Shown here piece by piece: positions 16,499 to 24,222 of a DNA stretch of 64,000 nucleotides; the stretch's first letter is position 1, and every line of letters begins with the position of its first letter. A program made the translations under genes and the position numbers. The notes under the pieces were generated by a model, which was not told the DNA's origin, ran no database searches, and was given only the letters and a program-made list of their open reading frames with translations. Origin of the DNA: Streptomyces sp. R44 (GTDB lineage Bacteria; Actinomycetota; Actinomycetes; Streptomycetales; Streptomycetaceae); assembly GCF_041053105.1 (NCBI RefSeq), contig NZ_CP163444.1, positions 2,728,001-2,792,000 on the forward strand, in the 5' to 3' direction.

Positions 16499-16800
16499 GG
16501 GGGCGGGCCTCGCGCGGTGCTGGGCTCGCGGCCTGGTGGGCGGTGACCACCCGCCGTGTGGGCAATCGTCCCGCTGGGCGATGGGGGTCCCCCCTGGTCG
16601 AGCGAAGCCGAGAGCTTGGGGGAGGGTGGGCACACGGGACGGCGCCCTCCCGCGGCGCCTCCGCCTTCCGTGCCCTGACCCGCACCGCGTGGCACCGAGC
16701 TGGTGGTGCGGGTTCGGGCGCGTAAGCCTCTGGCGCCGGCAAGGCGCGGGTCCGTTGTGCCCACCCGTTCCGCCCCTTGCGGAACGCCTGCCCACAACGG
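16499..16800. repeat. Streptomyces-type dispersed intergenic repeat block
   Basis: This gene-free stretch is made of hairpin-rich modules. At 16581-16626 an ATGGGGGTCCCCCC...GAGCTTGGGGGAGG block matches, from memory, a short palindromic sequence found in many Streptomyces intergenic regions. At 16754-16798 GTTGTG and GTTCCGC pair with GCGGAAC and CACAAC around a CCCTT loop. The middle part is also familiar from Streptomyces intergenic repeats. No coding function is supported for the short open frames here. Confidence 0.6.
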
Positions 16801-16805
16801 GGGGG

Positions 16806-16876
16806 GTCATACCCCGGTATCAGGTCTCACCCCGCTCCCCGGTATGACGCCCGGGCGTGGGGGTGCTGCCTACGCT
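16806..16876 (+). promoter_or_regulatory. Promoter/operator of NarL-type two-component operon
   Basis: GTCATACC (16806-16813) and its exact complement GGTATGAC (16841-16848) flank a 27-bp core; the left arm also forms ATACC-CC-GGTAT. A TACGCT -10 hexamer lies at 16871-16876, nine nt before the ATG. The elements TACCC-N-GGTATC, GCTCCCCGG, TGACG and the -10 recur with identical spacing at 19002-19068, before the downstream hydrolase gene. Confidence 0.7.
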
Positions 16877-16885
16877 GAGGGCGTC

Positions 16886-18199
16886 ATGGGTATCGAAACG
16901 CGGCCCGAGCCGCCCACCAGTTTCCCGTCAGTCGTCCGGGTGCGTGAGATGTTCCAGGGGCTGGGGGGCGCTCTCACCACCCCGACCACCCCGGGCGCGC
17001 CGCTTCTCGCGGGTGCCTCGAAGCGGTGGGTGCGACTGCTGCCGTACGTCGTCGCCCTGGCGTTCAGCGCCGCGCTGCTCCCCTCCACCGTCCTGCTCCT
17101 CATCAACGACTACGGCGTCAACGGCGCCCTCGCCGGCGCCCTCGGCACCGCCCAGGCCGCGCCGCTGCTCCTCGCCGTCACCCGCCCCCTCCAGGCCTGG
17201 TGGATCGTCTTCGCCGCCGATGTGCTCGGCGCGCTCGTGCTGCTCGGCTCGGACGGTGCCCACGCGGAGATGTGGCCGTGGACCCCGCCGGTCGTGATCG
17301 GCTACTGCGCCCTCATGGTCGCGCTCGGGCTGCGCGAGTCCCGCCGGGCGCTGTTCGGGGTGTGGCTGGCCACCGGCGTGGCGGGTTTCGTCCTGGAGGC
17401 CTTCCGGCCCGCCGGGCAGACCAGCCTCCACGTCCTGCTGCTCGTCCTGAGCGGCGTGCTGCTGCTGCTCACCTCTGCGGTCCGCGCCCGTGGGGACGCG
17501 CAGCGGCGGCTCGCCGAGCAGGAGACCATCAGCGAGGCCGAGCGGGCCCGCCGCACCCTCCTTGAGGAGCGGGCCAGGATCGCGCGCGAGCTGCACGACG
17601 TCGTCGCCCATCACATGTCCGTGATCACCGTGCAGGCGGACTCGGCGCCGTACCGCATCCCCGAGCTCCCGGACGCGGCCCGCGAGGAGTTCACCTCGAT
17701 CGCGGCGAGCGCGCGGGAGTCGCTGGCCGAGATGCGCCGTCTCCTCTCCGTCCTCCGCAGTGACGGCAGCGAGGGCGAGCGCGCCCCGCAGCCGGGCCTC
17801 GACCGGGTCCAGCAGCTCGTCGAGGCGACCGTACGCGCGGGCGTGCCGGCCGAGCTGCGGCTCGCCGCCGACCTCGGGGACCTGCCGCAGGCCGTGGACC
17901 TGTCCGCGTACCGGATCGTGCAGGAGGCCCTGGCGAATGTGGTGCGGCACGCGCCGGGGGCCTCGACCCGTGTCTCCGTACGGGCCGATGACGGGTGGCT
18001 GACCGTTCTCGTCGTCAACGGGCCGTCCCTGGAGGAGCGTTCCGCCGTGGAGCGGGGCGCCCTCGGCACCGGGCACGGGCTCGTCGGCATGCGGGAACGC
18101 GTACGGTTGACCGGCGGCTCCCTGGACACCGGGCCGCTGCCGGACGGCGGCTTCCGGGTCGCGGCCCGGCTTCCCCTGCGTACGAAGGACACCGAGTGA
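16886..18199 (+). CDS. Sensor histidine kinase, NarX/DesK-like (HisKA_3)
   Basis: A 437-residue sensor. The N-terminal half has about five to six transmembrane helices with little extracytoplasmic sequence, so it probably senses a membrane or intramembrane cue. The HisKA_3 dimerisation region contains the phosphoacceptor His in IARELHDVVAHHMSVI, followed by a HATPase_c domain with EALANVVRHA (N box) and GLVGMRERV near the end (G box). Family kinases phosphorylate a LuxR-type partner. The response regulator gene begins within its stop codon (GTGA), giving translational coupling. The ATG at 16886 was chosen, just downstream of a -10 hexamer. Confidence 0.93.
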   Translation: MGIETRPEPPTSFPSVVRVREMFQGLGGALTTPTTPGAPLLAGASKRWVRLLPYVVALAFSAALLPSTVLLLINDYGVNGALAGALGTAQAAPLLLAVTRPLQAWWIVFAADVLGALVLLGSDGAHAEMWPWTPPVVIGYCALMVALGLRESRRALFGVWLATGVAGFVLEAFRPAGQTSLHVLLLVLSGVLLLLTSAVRARGDAQRRLAEQETISEAERARRTLLEERARIARELHDVVAHHMSVITVQADSAPYRIPELPDAAREEFTSIAASARESLAEMRRLLSVLRSDGSEGERAPQPGLDRVQQLVEATVRAGVPAELRLAADLGDLPQAVDLSAYRIVQEALANVVRHAPGASTRVSVRADDGWLTVLVVNGPSLEERSAVERGALGTGHGLVGMRERVRLTGGSLDTGPLPDGGFRVAARLPLRTKDTE

Positions 18200-18873
18200 C
18201 CATCCGCGTGATCATCGTCGACGACCAGGCCATGGTGCGGGCCGGTTTCGCCGCGCTCCTCGCCGCGCAGCCCGACATCGACGTGGTCGGCGAGGCGCCC
18301 GACGGGCGGCAGGGCGTGGACGTGGCACGCTCGACGCACCCGGACGTGGTCCTGATGGACGTGCGGATGCCGGAGCTGGACGGGCTCGCGGCCGCCCGGG
18401 AGATCCTGCACCCGCCGGCCGGGGTCACGCACCGGCCGAAGGTGCTGATGCTGACCACCTTCGACGTCGACGACTACGTGTACGAGGCGCTGCGCGCGGG
18501 CGCGTCCGGCTTCCTCCTCAAGGACGCGCCGCCCGCCGACCTCATCGCGGCGGTACGGGTGGTGGCGGCGGGCGAGGCGCTGCTCGCGCCGTCCGTGACC
18601 CGCCGTCTCATCGCCGACTTCGCGGCCTCGCGCCCCGCGCCCCGCCGGGACACCACGGCGCTGCGCCTGAACGGGCTCACCCCGCGCGAGACGGAGGTCC
18701 TGGAGCTGATCGCCCGGGGCCTGTCGAACCAGGAGATCGCGGACAGCCTGGTCCTCGCCGAGCAGACGGTGAAGACCCACATCGGCCGGGTCCTCGCCAA
18801 GCTGGACCTGCGCGACCGGGCGCAGGCGGTGGTCTTCGCGTACGAGTCGGGCCTGGTCACCCCCGGCGCCTAG
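18196..18873 (+). CDS. Response regulator, NarL/FixJ (LuxR HTH) family
   Basis: A 225-residue response regulator. The receiver domain has DDQAMVRAGF, phosphoacceptor Asp55 in VVLMDVRMPELDG, the conserved Thr in MLTTFD and Lys in GFLLKDAPP. The C-terminal LuxR-type HTH (LTPRETEVLELIARGLSNQEIADSL...VKTHI) is complete. It starts at GTG 18196, overlapping the kinase stop by four nt. A 49-bp direct duplication covers its last codons and stop. It probably binds the bipartite site present both upstream of its own operon and upstream of the next gene (19002). Confidence 0.93.
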   Translation: MTIRVIIVDDQAMVRAGFAALLAAQPDIDVVGEAPDGRQGVDVARSTHPDVVLMDVRMPELDGLAAAREILHPPAGVTHRPKVLMLTTFDVDDYVYEALRAGASGFLLKDAPPADLIAAVRVVAAGEALLAPSVTRRLIADFAASRPAPRRDTTALRLNGLTPRETEVLELIARGLSNQEIADSLVLAEQTVKTHIGRVLAKLDLRDRAQAVVFAYESGLVTPGA

Positions 18874-18939
18874 CCGGCAGGACCGGGGACGCCCCCCCGG
18901 CCTGGTCACCCCCGGCGCCTAGCCGGCAGGACCGGGGAC
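18850..18939. repeat. 49-bp tandem duplication across the response-regulator stop codon
   Basis: A 41-bp sequence (18850-18890) is repeated exactly at 18899-18939, separated by 8 bp. It contains codons for the C-terminal GLVTPGA, the TAG stop and a hairpin-forming CCGGC-GCCTA-GCCGG segment. The outcome is two copies of the 3' end and its terminator-like hairpin. Confidence 0.92.
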
Positions 18940-19001
18940 TCGCGCCGGCACCCGGGGGAAAACCCCACCCTCCACCGGGTGTTGGCTGCTCCTCCACCCC
19001 C

Positions 19002-19068
19002 TACCCAGGTATCGGACGGGAGTTGGCTCCCCGGGGTGACGTGCCGTCACCCACCCCCTTCCTACCTT
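19002..19068 (+). promoter_or_regulatory. Promoter/operator of DUF1023-acyltransferase operon, shared with the kinase operon
   Basis: TACCCAGGTATC, 12 nt, GCTCCCCGG and TGACG occur at the same relative positions as upstream of the kinase gene (first element to TGACG is 35 nt in both). The -10 hexamer TACCTT is 61 nt after the first base, again as in the other copy. The transcript start predicted here leaves a short leader with GGAGGG before ATG 19106. Confidence 0.7.
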
Positions 19069-19105
19069 CCTCTCGCCAACGACGAGAGCGAGGGAGGGCG
19101 GGCCG

Positions 19106-20086
19106 ATGCGCCGCTTCACGAGGACCCTGATCACCGCGGCCGTGGTGACCGGTGTGATCGCCGGGACGGCCGGCTGGGCGTCCGGGAACAGCCAGGAGGC
19201 CGTGACCGGGGCCCCGGCCGGGACGGCGGCGTGGCGGGCCGCGGGGCTGCCCGACCCGGAGCGGATGGGCCCGGCCGAGGTCGCGCGGTTCTTCGCCGGG
19301 CTGAGTCCCGTACGCCGGCACGAGCTGGCCCGGACGCACCCGACGGTCGTCGGGAACCTCGACGGGGCGCCCCTGGAGCTGCGGTACGAGGCCAACGCAC
19401 GGTCCGTGCCCGGGCAGTTCGGCGGTGCGCGGGTCCTCGCCCACGATCCGCGCGGCCGGGGGCAGGTGGCCCTGGTCTACGGGGACCTGGCGCGGGCCGA
19501 GCACGTGGCCGTGATCGTCCCCGGCTCCGACATCGACGCGGGGCACGTCGAGCCGCTGGCCGACATGGCGACCGAGCTGCGCCGGGCGACCGGCGGCCGT
19601 ACGGCGGTCGTCGCCTGGGCCGGGTACACGACGCCCGTCGGTGTCGGCCTGGACGCGGCCACCGGCCGGCTCGCCGAGGCCGGGGCGGAGCGCCTGGCCC
19701 GGTTCACGGACGGTCTGGCGGCCGTGGGGGCGGCCGAGCCGTCCCTCTTCTGCCACAGCTACGGCTCCGTCGTCTGCGGTCTCGCCGCCCACCGGCTCAA
19801 GGCGAAGGACCTGGTCGTCTTCGGCTCCCCCGGGATGCGCGCCGAGAACGTCGACGAGCTCGGCACCTCCGCCCGGGTCTGGGCGGCGAAGGATCCCACC
19901 GACTGGATCGACCGGGTCCCGAACGTCGAGCTCGCGGGGCTCGGGCACGGCGCCGACCCCACCGACCCGGCCTTCGGGGCGCGCCGGATCCCGGCCGCGG
20001 ACGCCGCCGGACACGGCGGCTACTTCGCGCCCGGCACCTCCTCCCTCCGTGCATTCGCCGCGATCGCCGAGGGGGACGTCCGATGA
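19106..20086 (+). CDS. Secreted alpha/beta hydrolase, DUF1023 family
   Basis: A 326-residue exported hydrolase, a paralogue of the protein at 14289. It has an n-region MRRFTRT, a hydrophobic core to about residue 24 and possible signal cleavage after AGWASG. DUF1023 markers are HPTVVGNLDGAP, VIVPGSDID, the nucleophile Ser in LFCHSYGS, an aspartate near DPTDWIDRVPN and the C-terminal GHGGYF His. It starts at ATG 19106 after GGAGGGCGGGCCG. It overlaps the next (acyltransferase) gene by four nt, so the products probably act on the same envelope substrate, under the upstream two-component system. Confidence 0.88.
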   Translation: MRRFTRTLITAAVVTGVIAGTAGWASGNSQEAVTGAPAGTAAWRAAGLPDPERMGPAEVARFFAGLSPVRRHELARTHPTVVGNLDGAPLELRYEANARSVPGQFGGARVLAHDPRGRGQVALVYGDLARAEHVAVIVPGSDIDAGHVEPLADMATELRRATGGRTAVVAWAGYTTPVGVGLDAATGRLAEAGAERLARFTDGLAAVGAAEPSLFCHSYGSVVCGLAAHRLKAKDLVVFGSPGMRAENVDELGTSARVWAAKDPTDWIDRVPNVELAGLGHGADPTDPAFGARRIPAADAAGHGGYFAPGTSSLRAFAAIAEGDVR

Positions 20087-21279
20087 AGACGCTCGTCGCG
20101 AAGATCGAGTCCTCCACCCCCGCCCACCGCGACCGCGCGATCGACGGGCTCCGTGCCCTCGCGCTGCTCGCCGTGCCGACCGGGCACTGGCTGCTCGGCG
20201 GCTTCACGCTCTCCTCCGACGGCGCGATCCACAACGCGAGCCCGCTCGGCACGTTCGCCGGTCTCGCGCCCGTCAGCTGGGTCCTTCAGATGCTGGGGAT
20301 CTTCTTCCTGGTCGGCGGTTACGCCTCGGTCCTGTCGTACCGGCGGCGCAAGGGCTCCACGCGCGCGTGGCTGGGCGGCCGGCTCGCCCGGCTCGGCCGG
20401 CCGGTGCTCGGGGTGACCGCCGTGTGGGCGGCGCTGCTTCCGGTGCTGCACCTCGGTCTCGGGGTGCCCGTGGACACGCTGCGGACGGCGTCCACGCTGG
20501 TGGTCCAGCCGCTGTGGTTCGTCGGCGTGTACACGGTGGTCACCGCGCTGACGCCGCTGTGCGTGCGGGCGGCCCGCCGTCTCGGGGTCTGGGCCGCGGC
20601 GCCGCTGCTCGGCTCGGTCGCCGTCGTGGACTTCCTGCGGTACGGGCCGTACGCCGACGCCGTGCCGTCCTGGCTGAGCCTGCTGAACATCCTGCCCGGC
20701 TGGCTCTTCGCGTATCAGCTCGGTGTCTCGTGGGGCGAGGGCCGGGTCGGTCGGCGGCACGCGTGGGGGCTGCTGCTCGGCGGCGCCGCGCTCTTCGCCG
20801 CCCTGCTCCTCGTCTTCGGCTACCCGGCGTCGATGGTCGGCGTGCCCGGTGAGGCCCGCACCAACTCGCACCCGCCGTCGCTGCTGGTCCTCGCCCTCGC
20901 CGCCGCGCAGAGCGGTGCGGCGATCCTGCTCCGGGACCGGCTCGGCCGGTTCCTGAAGCGGCCCGCGGTGTGGGCGCCGGTCGTCGTGGTCAACCTGTCC
21001 GCGATGACGATCCTGTGCTGGCACCAGACGGCGATGCTCGCGGCCGCGATCCCCGCCTCGTACGCCGGCGAGGTCGCGGGTCTGGTCGGCGCGCCGGACT
21101 CGGTCGGCTGGATCCTGGCCCGGCTGGCCTGGATGCCGGTCTTCGCCGGTCTCCTGGTCCTGATCGGCCGGTACGCGCGCGTCTTCGAGTCCCCGTGGGC
21201 GAAGACCGGGCCGGCCCGACGCACCCTGGCGGGTCTGCTCGCGGCGGGCTTCGCGGTCTTCGCCCTGGGGCTGGCCTAG
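20083..21279 (+). CDS. Acyltransferase 3 family membrane protein
   Basis: A 398-residue protein with about ten transmembrane segments of the acyltransferase-3 (OafA/OatA) family. The N-terminal RDRAIDGLRALALLAVPTGHWLLGG carries the conserved R-x10-H-type signature; HQTAMLAAA lies in a late helix. These enzymes move acyl groups across the membrane onto sugars, lipids or antibiotics. Start ATG 20083 overlaps the hydrolase stop (ATGA), giving translational coupling with a putative esterase: an acyl-adding and an acyl-removing enzyme in one operon. Its stop lies 10 nt from the convergent aldo/keto reductase. Confidence 0.88.
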   Translation: MKTLVAKIESSTPAHRDRAIDGLRALALLAVPTGHWLLGGFTLSSDGAIHNASPLGTFAGLAPVSWVLQMLGIFFLVGGYASVLSYRRRKGSTRAWLGGRLARLGRPVLGVTAVWAALLPVLHLGLGVPVDTLRTASTLVVQPLWFVGVYTVVTALTPLCVRAARRLGVWAAAPLLGSVAVVDFLRYGPYADAVPSWLSLLNILPGWLFAYQLGVSWGEGRVGRRHAWGLLLGGAALFAALLLVFGYPASMVGVPGEARTNSHPPSLLVLALAAAQSGAAILLRDRLGRFLKRPAVWAPVVVVNLSAMTILCWHQTAMLAAAIPASYAGEVAGLVGAPDSVGWILARLAWMPVFAGLLVLIGRYARVFESPWAKTGPARRTLAGLLAAGFAVFALGLA

Positions 21280-21289
21280 GGCCTGGCTG

Positions 21290-22315
21290 TCAGACCTCCC
21301 GGGCCGCCGACGTGGAGCTCATGTCGGGGTAGCGGTCGCCCGCCACCAGGCCCGCGATCGGCTCCAGTTCGGCCAGTTCGGCGGTGGTGAGGGTGATGCG
21401 CGTGGCGGCCGCGTTCTCCAGGAGGCGGGAGCGCTTGCGGGTGCCGGGGATGGGGACGACCGTGAGGCCGTGCACGGCGGCGCGCTGCTGCACCCAGGCG
21501 AGGGCGATCTGCGCCGGGGTCGCGCCGTGGGTGGCGGCGATCTTGCGGACCGGGTCGAGGAGGGCGGCGTTCCGCTCGGCGTTCTCGCCGGTGAACCGGG
21601 GCTGGTACTTGCGGAAGTCGCCGCCCGAGAGGTCCTTGCCGGCGTCCGCGAACGCGCCGGTCAGGAAGCCCCGGCCGAGCGGCGAGTACGGCACGAAGGT
21701 CACGCCGAGCTCGGCGGCGGCGCCGACGGCGCTGCGCTCCACGTCCCGGGAGAAGAGCGACCACTCCGACTGCAGGGCGGCGATGGGGTGGACCGCGTGG
21801 GCCTCGCGCAGCTCGGGTCCGGTGACCTCGCTCAGGCCGAGGAAGCGGACCTTGCCCTCCTGGACGAGTTCGGCCATGGCGCCGACGGACTCGGCGAAGG
21901 GGATCCGCGGGTCGCGGCGGTGCATGTAGTAGAGGTCGATGACCTCGACGCCGAGGCGGCGCAGGCTGTCCTCCGCGGCCTTCTTGATGTACGCGGGGTC
22001 GTTGCGGACCCCCCGGTAGGTGGGGTCGTCGGCGCGGCGCTCTATCGCGAACTTGGTGGCGAGGGTGACCTCGTCGCGGTGGGCGGCGAGGAAGGGGGCG
22101 AGGAACTCCTCGTTGGCGCCGCTGCCATAGATGTCGGCGGTGTCGATCAGGGTGACGCCGGCCTCCAGGGCCGCGTCGAGGGTGTCGCGGGCGGCGGCCT
22201 CGTCGGTGTCCCCGTAGAACTCGCTGATGCCCATGGCGCCGAAGCCCTGGACGCCGATCTCCGGTCCGTCCTGGCCGCCGAGACGTACGGTGTCGATCCT
22301 GGTCACGCTGGTCAT
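21290..22315 (-). CDS. Aldo/keto reductase
   Basis: A 341-residue NADPH-dependent oxidoreductase of the (beta/alpha)8 aldo/keto reductase family (AKR13-like). The catalytic tetrad is visible as Asp and Tyr in LIDTADIYGSG, Lys in TLATKF and His in YYMHRRD. The C-terminal cofactor region has PIPGTRKRSRLLENAAA. It would reduce aldehydes or ketones, commonly in detoxification. ATG 22315 overlaps the MerR stop (ATGA), so the two form an operon in which the regulator probably responds to an electrophile or substrate and induces the enzyme. Confidence 0.94.
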   Translation of the reverse strand: MTSVTRIDTVRLGGQDGPEIGVQGFGAMGISEFYGDTDEAAARDTLDAALEAGVTLIDTADIYGSGANEEFLAPFLAAHRDEVTLATKFAIERRADDPTYRGVRNDPAYIKKAAEDSLRRLGVEVIDLYYMHRRDPRIPFAESVGAMAELVQEGKVRFLGLSEVTGPELREAHAVHPIAALQSEWSLFSRDVERSAVGAAAELGVTFVPYSPLGRGFLTGAFADAGKDLSGGDFRKYQPRFTGENAERNAALLDPVRKIAATHGATPAQIALAWVQQRAAVHGLTVVPIPGTRKRSRLLENAAATRITLTTAELAELEPIAGLVAGDRYPDMSSTSAAREV

Positions 22316-22722
22316 GAAGGTGTTCCTCCGCATGCGGTCCCGTAATGGCTGATCTTGATGTCGAGCACGGCGAGCGTGTCCTGGAGCTCGGTGATCCTGG
22401 TGAGGACGTCGCGCCGGGTGGCCTCCAGGAGCTCCCGTCGCGCGTCCCGGGTGTGGTCGCCCTCGCGCACGAGCTCGGCGTACCTGACCATGTCGGCGAC
22501 CGGCATTCCGGTCAGCCGCAGCTTGCCGACGAAGGCCAGCCAGCCGAGGTCCTTCTCGGTGAAGCGGCGCTGTCCGGTGTGCGAACGGTCGACGTGCGGC
22601 ATGAGGCCGATCCGCTCGTACCAGCGGAGGGTGTGCGCGGTGAGTCCGGTGATGGCCGCCACCTCACTGATCGTGTAGCGGTCCTTCCCGGCAAGCCCGG
22701 TCGTGCTCTCGATCACGCTCAT
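22312..22722 (-). CDS. MerR-family transcriptional regulator
   Basis: A 136-residue MerR protein with an N-terminal winged helix YTISEVAAITGLTAHTLRWYERIGL (about residues 15-39), the RRFTEKDLGWLAFV second helix pair and a coiled-coil dimerisation helix at the end. It lacks the Cys cluster of metal sensors, so a small molecule or redox cue is more likely. The start at 22722 lies 7 nt after TAGCGT, giving a leaderless mRNA; its promoter has the over-long 19-bp spacer containing a perfect dyad that MerR activators use. It is cotranscribed with the aldo/keto reductase. Confidence 0.93.
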   Translation of the reverse strand: MSVIESTTGLAGKDRYTISEVAAITGLTAHTLRWYERIGLMPHVDRSHTGQRRFTEKDLGWLAFVGKLRLTGMPVADMVRYAELVREGDHTRDARRELLEATRRDVLTRITELQDTLAVLDIKISHYGTACGGTPS

Positions 22723-22729
22723 GGGCCCC

Positions 22730-22767
22730 ACGCTAAAACGTTGGAGTGCACTCGAAGCAAGTAGGCT
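22730..22767. promoter_or_regulatory. MerR-type promoter with 19-bp spacer and dyad; divergent leaderless promoter
   Basis: On the minus strand TTGCTT (22755-22760) and TAGCGT (22730-22735) are separated by 19 bp that contain the perfect palindrome GAGTGCACTC (22744-22753). This is the classical MerR operator geometry. On the plus strand TAGGCT (22762-22767) lies 7 nt before ATG 22775 of the serine hydrolase gene, so one MerR dimer could affect both promoters. Confidence 0.8.
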
Positions 22768-22774
22768 CGGCTCC

Positions 22775-23605
22775 ATGCAGAGCAGCGTGCCGAGCCTGGC
22801 GTCGATCGAGAACTGGCCCGTCCCCACCGCGGCGGCCGCCGTCGTCCGCGCGGACGGCACCCTGGCCGGGTCCCACGGCCCCACCGGGCAGCGCTTCCCG
22901 CTCGCCTCCGTCACCAAGCCGCTCGCGGCGTACGCCGTCCTCGTCGCGTACGAGGAGGGGGCGATCGACCTCGACGAGCCGGCCGGGCCCGAGGGCGCGA
23001 CCGTCCGCCATCTCCTCGCCCACACCTCGGGGCTGGCCTTCGACGAGAACCGGGTCATGGCCGCGCCGGGCACCCGCCGGATCTACTCCAACACCGGCTT
23101 CGAGGCCCTCGGCGACCACGTCGCCAAGGCCACCGACATCCCCTTCGCCGAGTATCTGCACCAGGCGGTCCTGGAGCCCCTCGGCATGGTCTCGACGACC
23201 CTGGAGGGTTCGCCCGCGAAGGACGGCGTGTCGACCGTGGACGACCTCGTGCGGTTCGCCGCCGAGGTGCAGGCGCCGCGGCTGCTCGACGCGCGGACCG
23301 TCCTGGACGCGATGACCGTCACGTACCCGGGTCTGACCGGCATCCTGCCCGGTTACGGGCACCAGAGGCCGAACGACTGGGGCCTGGGCTTCGAGATCCG
23401 CGACGGCAAGTCCCCGCACTGGACGGGCGCGAGCTCCTCGCCGCGCACGTTCGGGCACTTCGGGCAGTCCGGCACGTTCCTGTGGATCGACCCGGACGCG
23501 CGGGCCGCGTGCGTGGCCCTCACCGACCGGCCCTTCGGGCCGTGGGCGGTCGAGGCGTGGCCGCCGTTCACGGACGCGGTGCTCGCGGACCTGCGCGGGG
23601 CCTGA
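22775..23605 (+). CDS. Serine hydrolase, beta-lactamase/penicillin-binding-protein class C-like
   Basis: A 276-residue class C beta-lactamase-fold hydrolase. The nucleophile is Ser45 with Lys48 (LASVTK), the general base Tyr104 in IYSNTG, and HFGQSG near residue 230 stands for the KTG-type third motif. No signal peptide is present, so it acts in the cytoplasm or is exported unconventionally; many such proteins are esterases or D-peptidases rather than beta-lactamases. The ATG lies 7 nt after TAGGCT with no ribosome-binding site. Divergent from merR, convergent with the lipoprotein gene. Confidence 0.9.
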   Translation: MQSSVPSLASIENWPVPTAAAAVVRADGTLAGSHGPTGQRFPLASVTKPLAAYAVLVAYEEGAIDLDEPAGPEGATVRHLLAHTSGLAFDENRVMAAPGTRRIYSNTGFEALGDHVAKATDIPFAEYLHQAVLEPLGMVSTTLEGSPAKDGVSTVDDLVRFAAEVQAPRLLDARTVLDAMTVTYPGLTGILPGYGHQRPNDWGLGFEIRDGKSPHWTGASSSPRTFGHFGQSGTFLWIDPDARAACVALTDRPFGPWAVEAWPPFTDAVLADLRGA

Positions 23606-23613
23606 CCAGGGCC

Positions 23614-24222
23614 TCAGGTCTCGCAGCGGGTCGCCGGGAGCGTACCGTCGGTGCCCATGATGCTCACGTCCACCACGCCCCCGTCGTCCTCGGCGTACGC
23701 GGCCGTGCAGACCAGCTGCTGGACGGCCGCGTCCGACAGGCCCGTGACCGGGAACGGCGACCGGAGCCTGATGACCCGGCGGCCCTCCGGGTTCAGGCCC
23801 TTGACCTGCTCGGCGTACGGTGGCTTCTCGGACTTCGGGAGTGCCGTGGTCAGGCCTGCCGCGGTGTCGGCGTCGCCGGGGCCGGCGAGGAGCGCGGCGA
23901 GCACCCTCTCGGCGGCGAACGGGTCGCCGTGCTTGTCCCGCGCGTGCCCGGAGCCCTCTCCCTGGGCCTTCCGGTCCTGGGCCCATTCGGAGCCGCCCGA
24001 GGCGAACGTCGGGTCGGGGACCGGTGGTTCGAAATCACGGACCACCGGGACCGGCCGGCCGTCCGGCCCGAGGAAGTAGAGCACCATCCGGAACTCGGGC
24101 TGCGGGACGACGACGACGGTCGGGGCGCCGCCCGCCTCGACGACGTCGCTCTCCTGTATGCCGCAGGCGGCGAGCGACACCATGCCGAGCACGGCCGCGA
24201 CGGCGGTGGTCCGGCGCTTCAC
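23614..24222 (-). CDS. Lipoprotein linked to two-component system
   Basis: A 202-residue lipoprotein: MKRRTTAVAAVLGMVSLAAC places the lipobox Cys at residue 20. The mature part (PTVVVVPQPEFRMVLYFLG...) is rich in Pro/Asp and contains a C-terminal half with RLRSPFPVTGLSDAAVQQLVCTAAYAE, resembling the GerMN-like or LpqB-like lipoproteins found beside kinases in actinobacteria. Its GTG start overlaps the kinase stop by four nt, so it is the third gene of a response regulator-kinase-lipoprotein operon and may modulate the kinase at the outer membrane face, as CseA does for CseC. That role is an inference from position. Confidence 0.82.
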   Translation of the reverse strand: MKRRTTAVAAVLGMVSLAACGIQESDVVEAGGAPTVVVVPQPEFRMVLYFLGPDGRPVPVVRDFEPPVPDPTFASGGSEWAQDRKAQGEGSGHARDKHGDPFAAERVLAALLAGPGDADTAAGLTTALPKSEKPPYAEQVKGLNPEGRRVIRLRSPFPVTGLSDAAVQQLVCTAAYAEDDGGVVDVSIMGTDGTLPATRCET

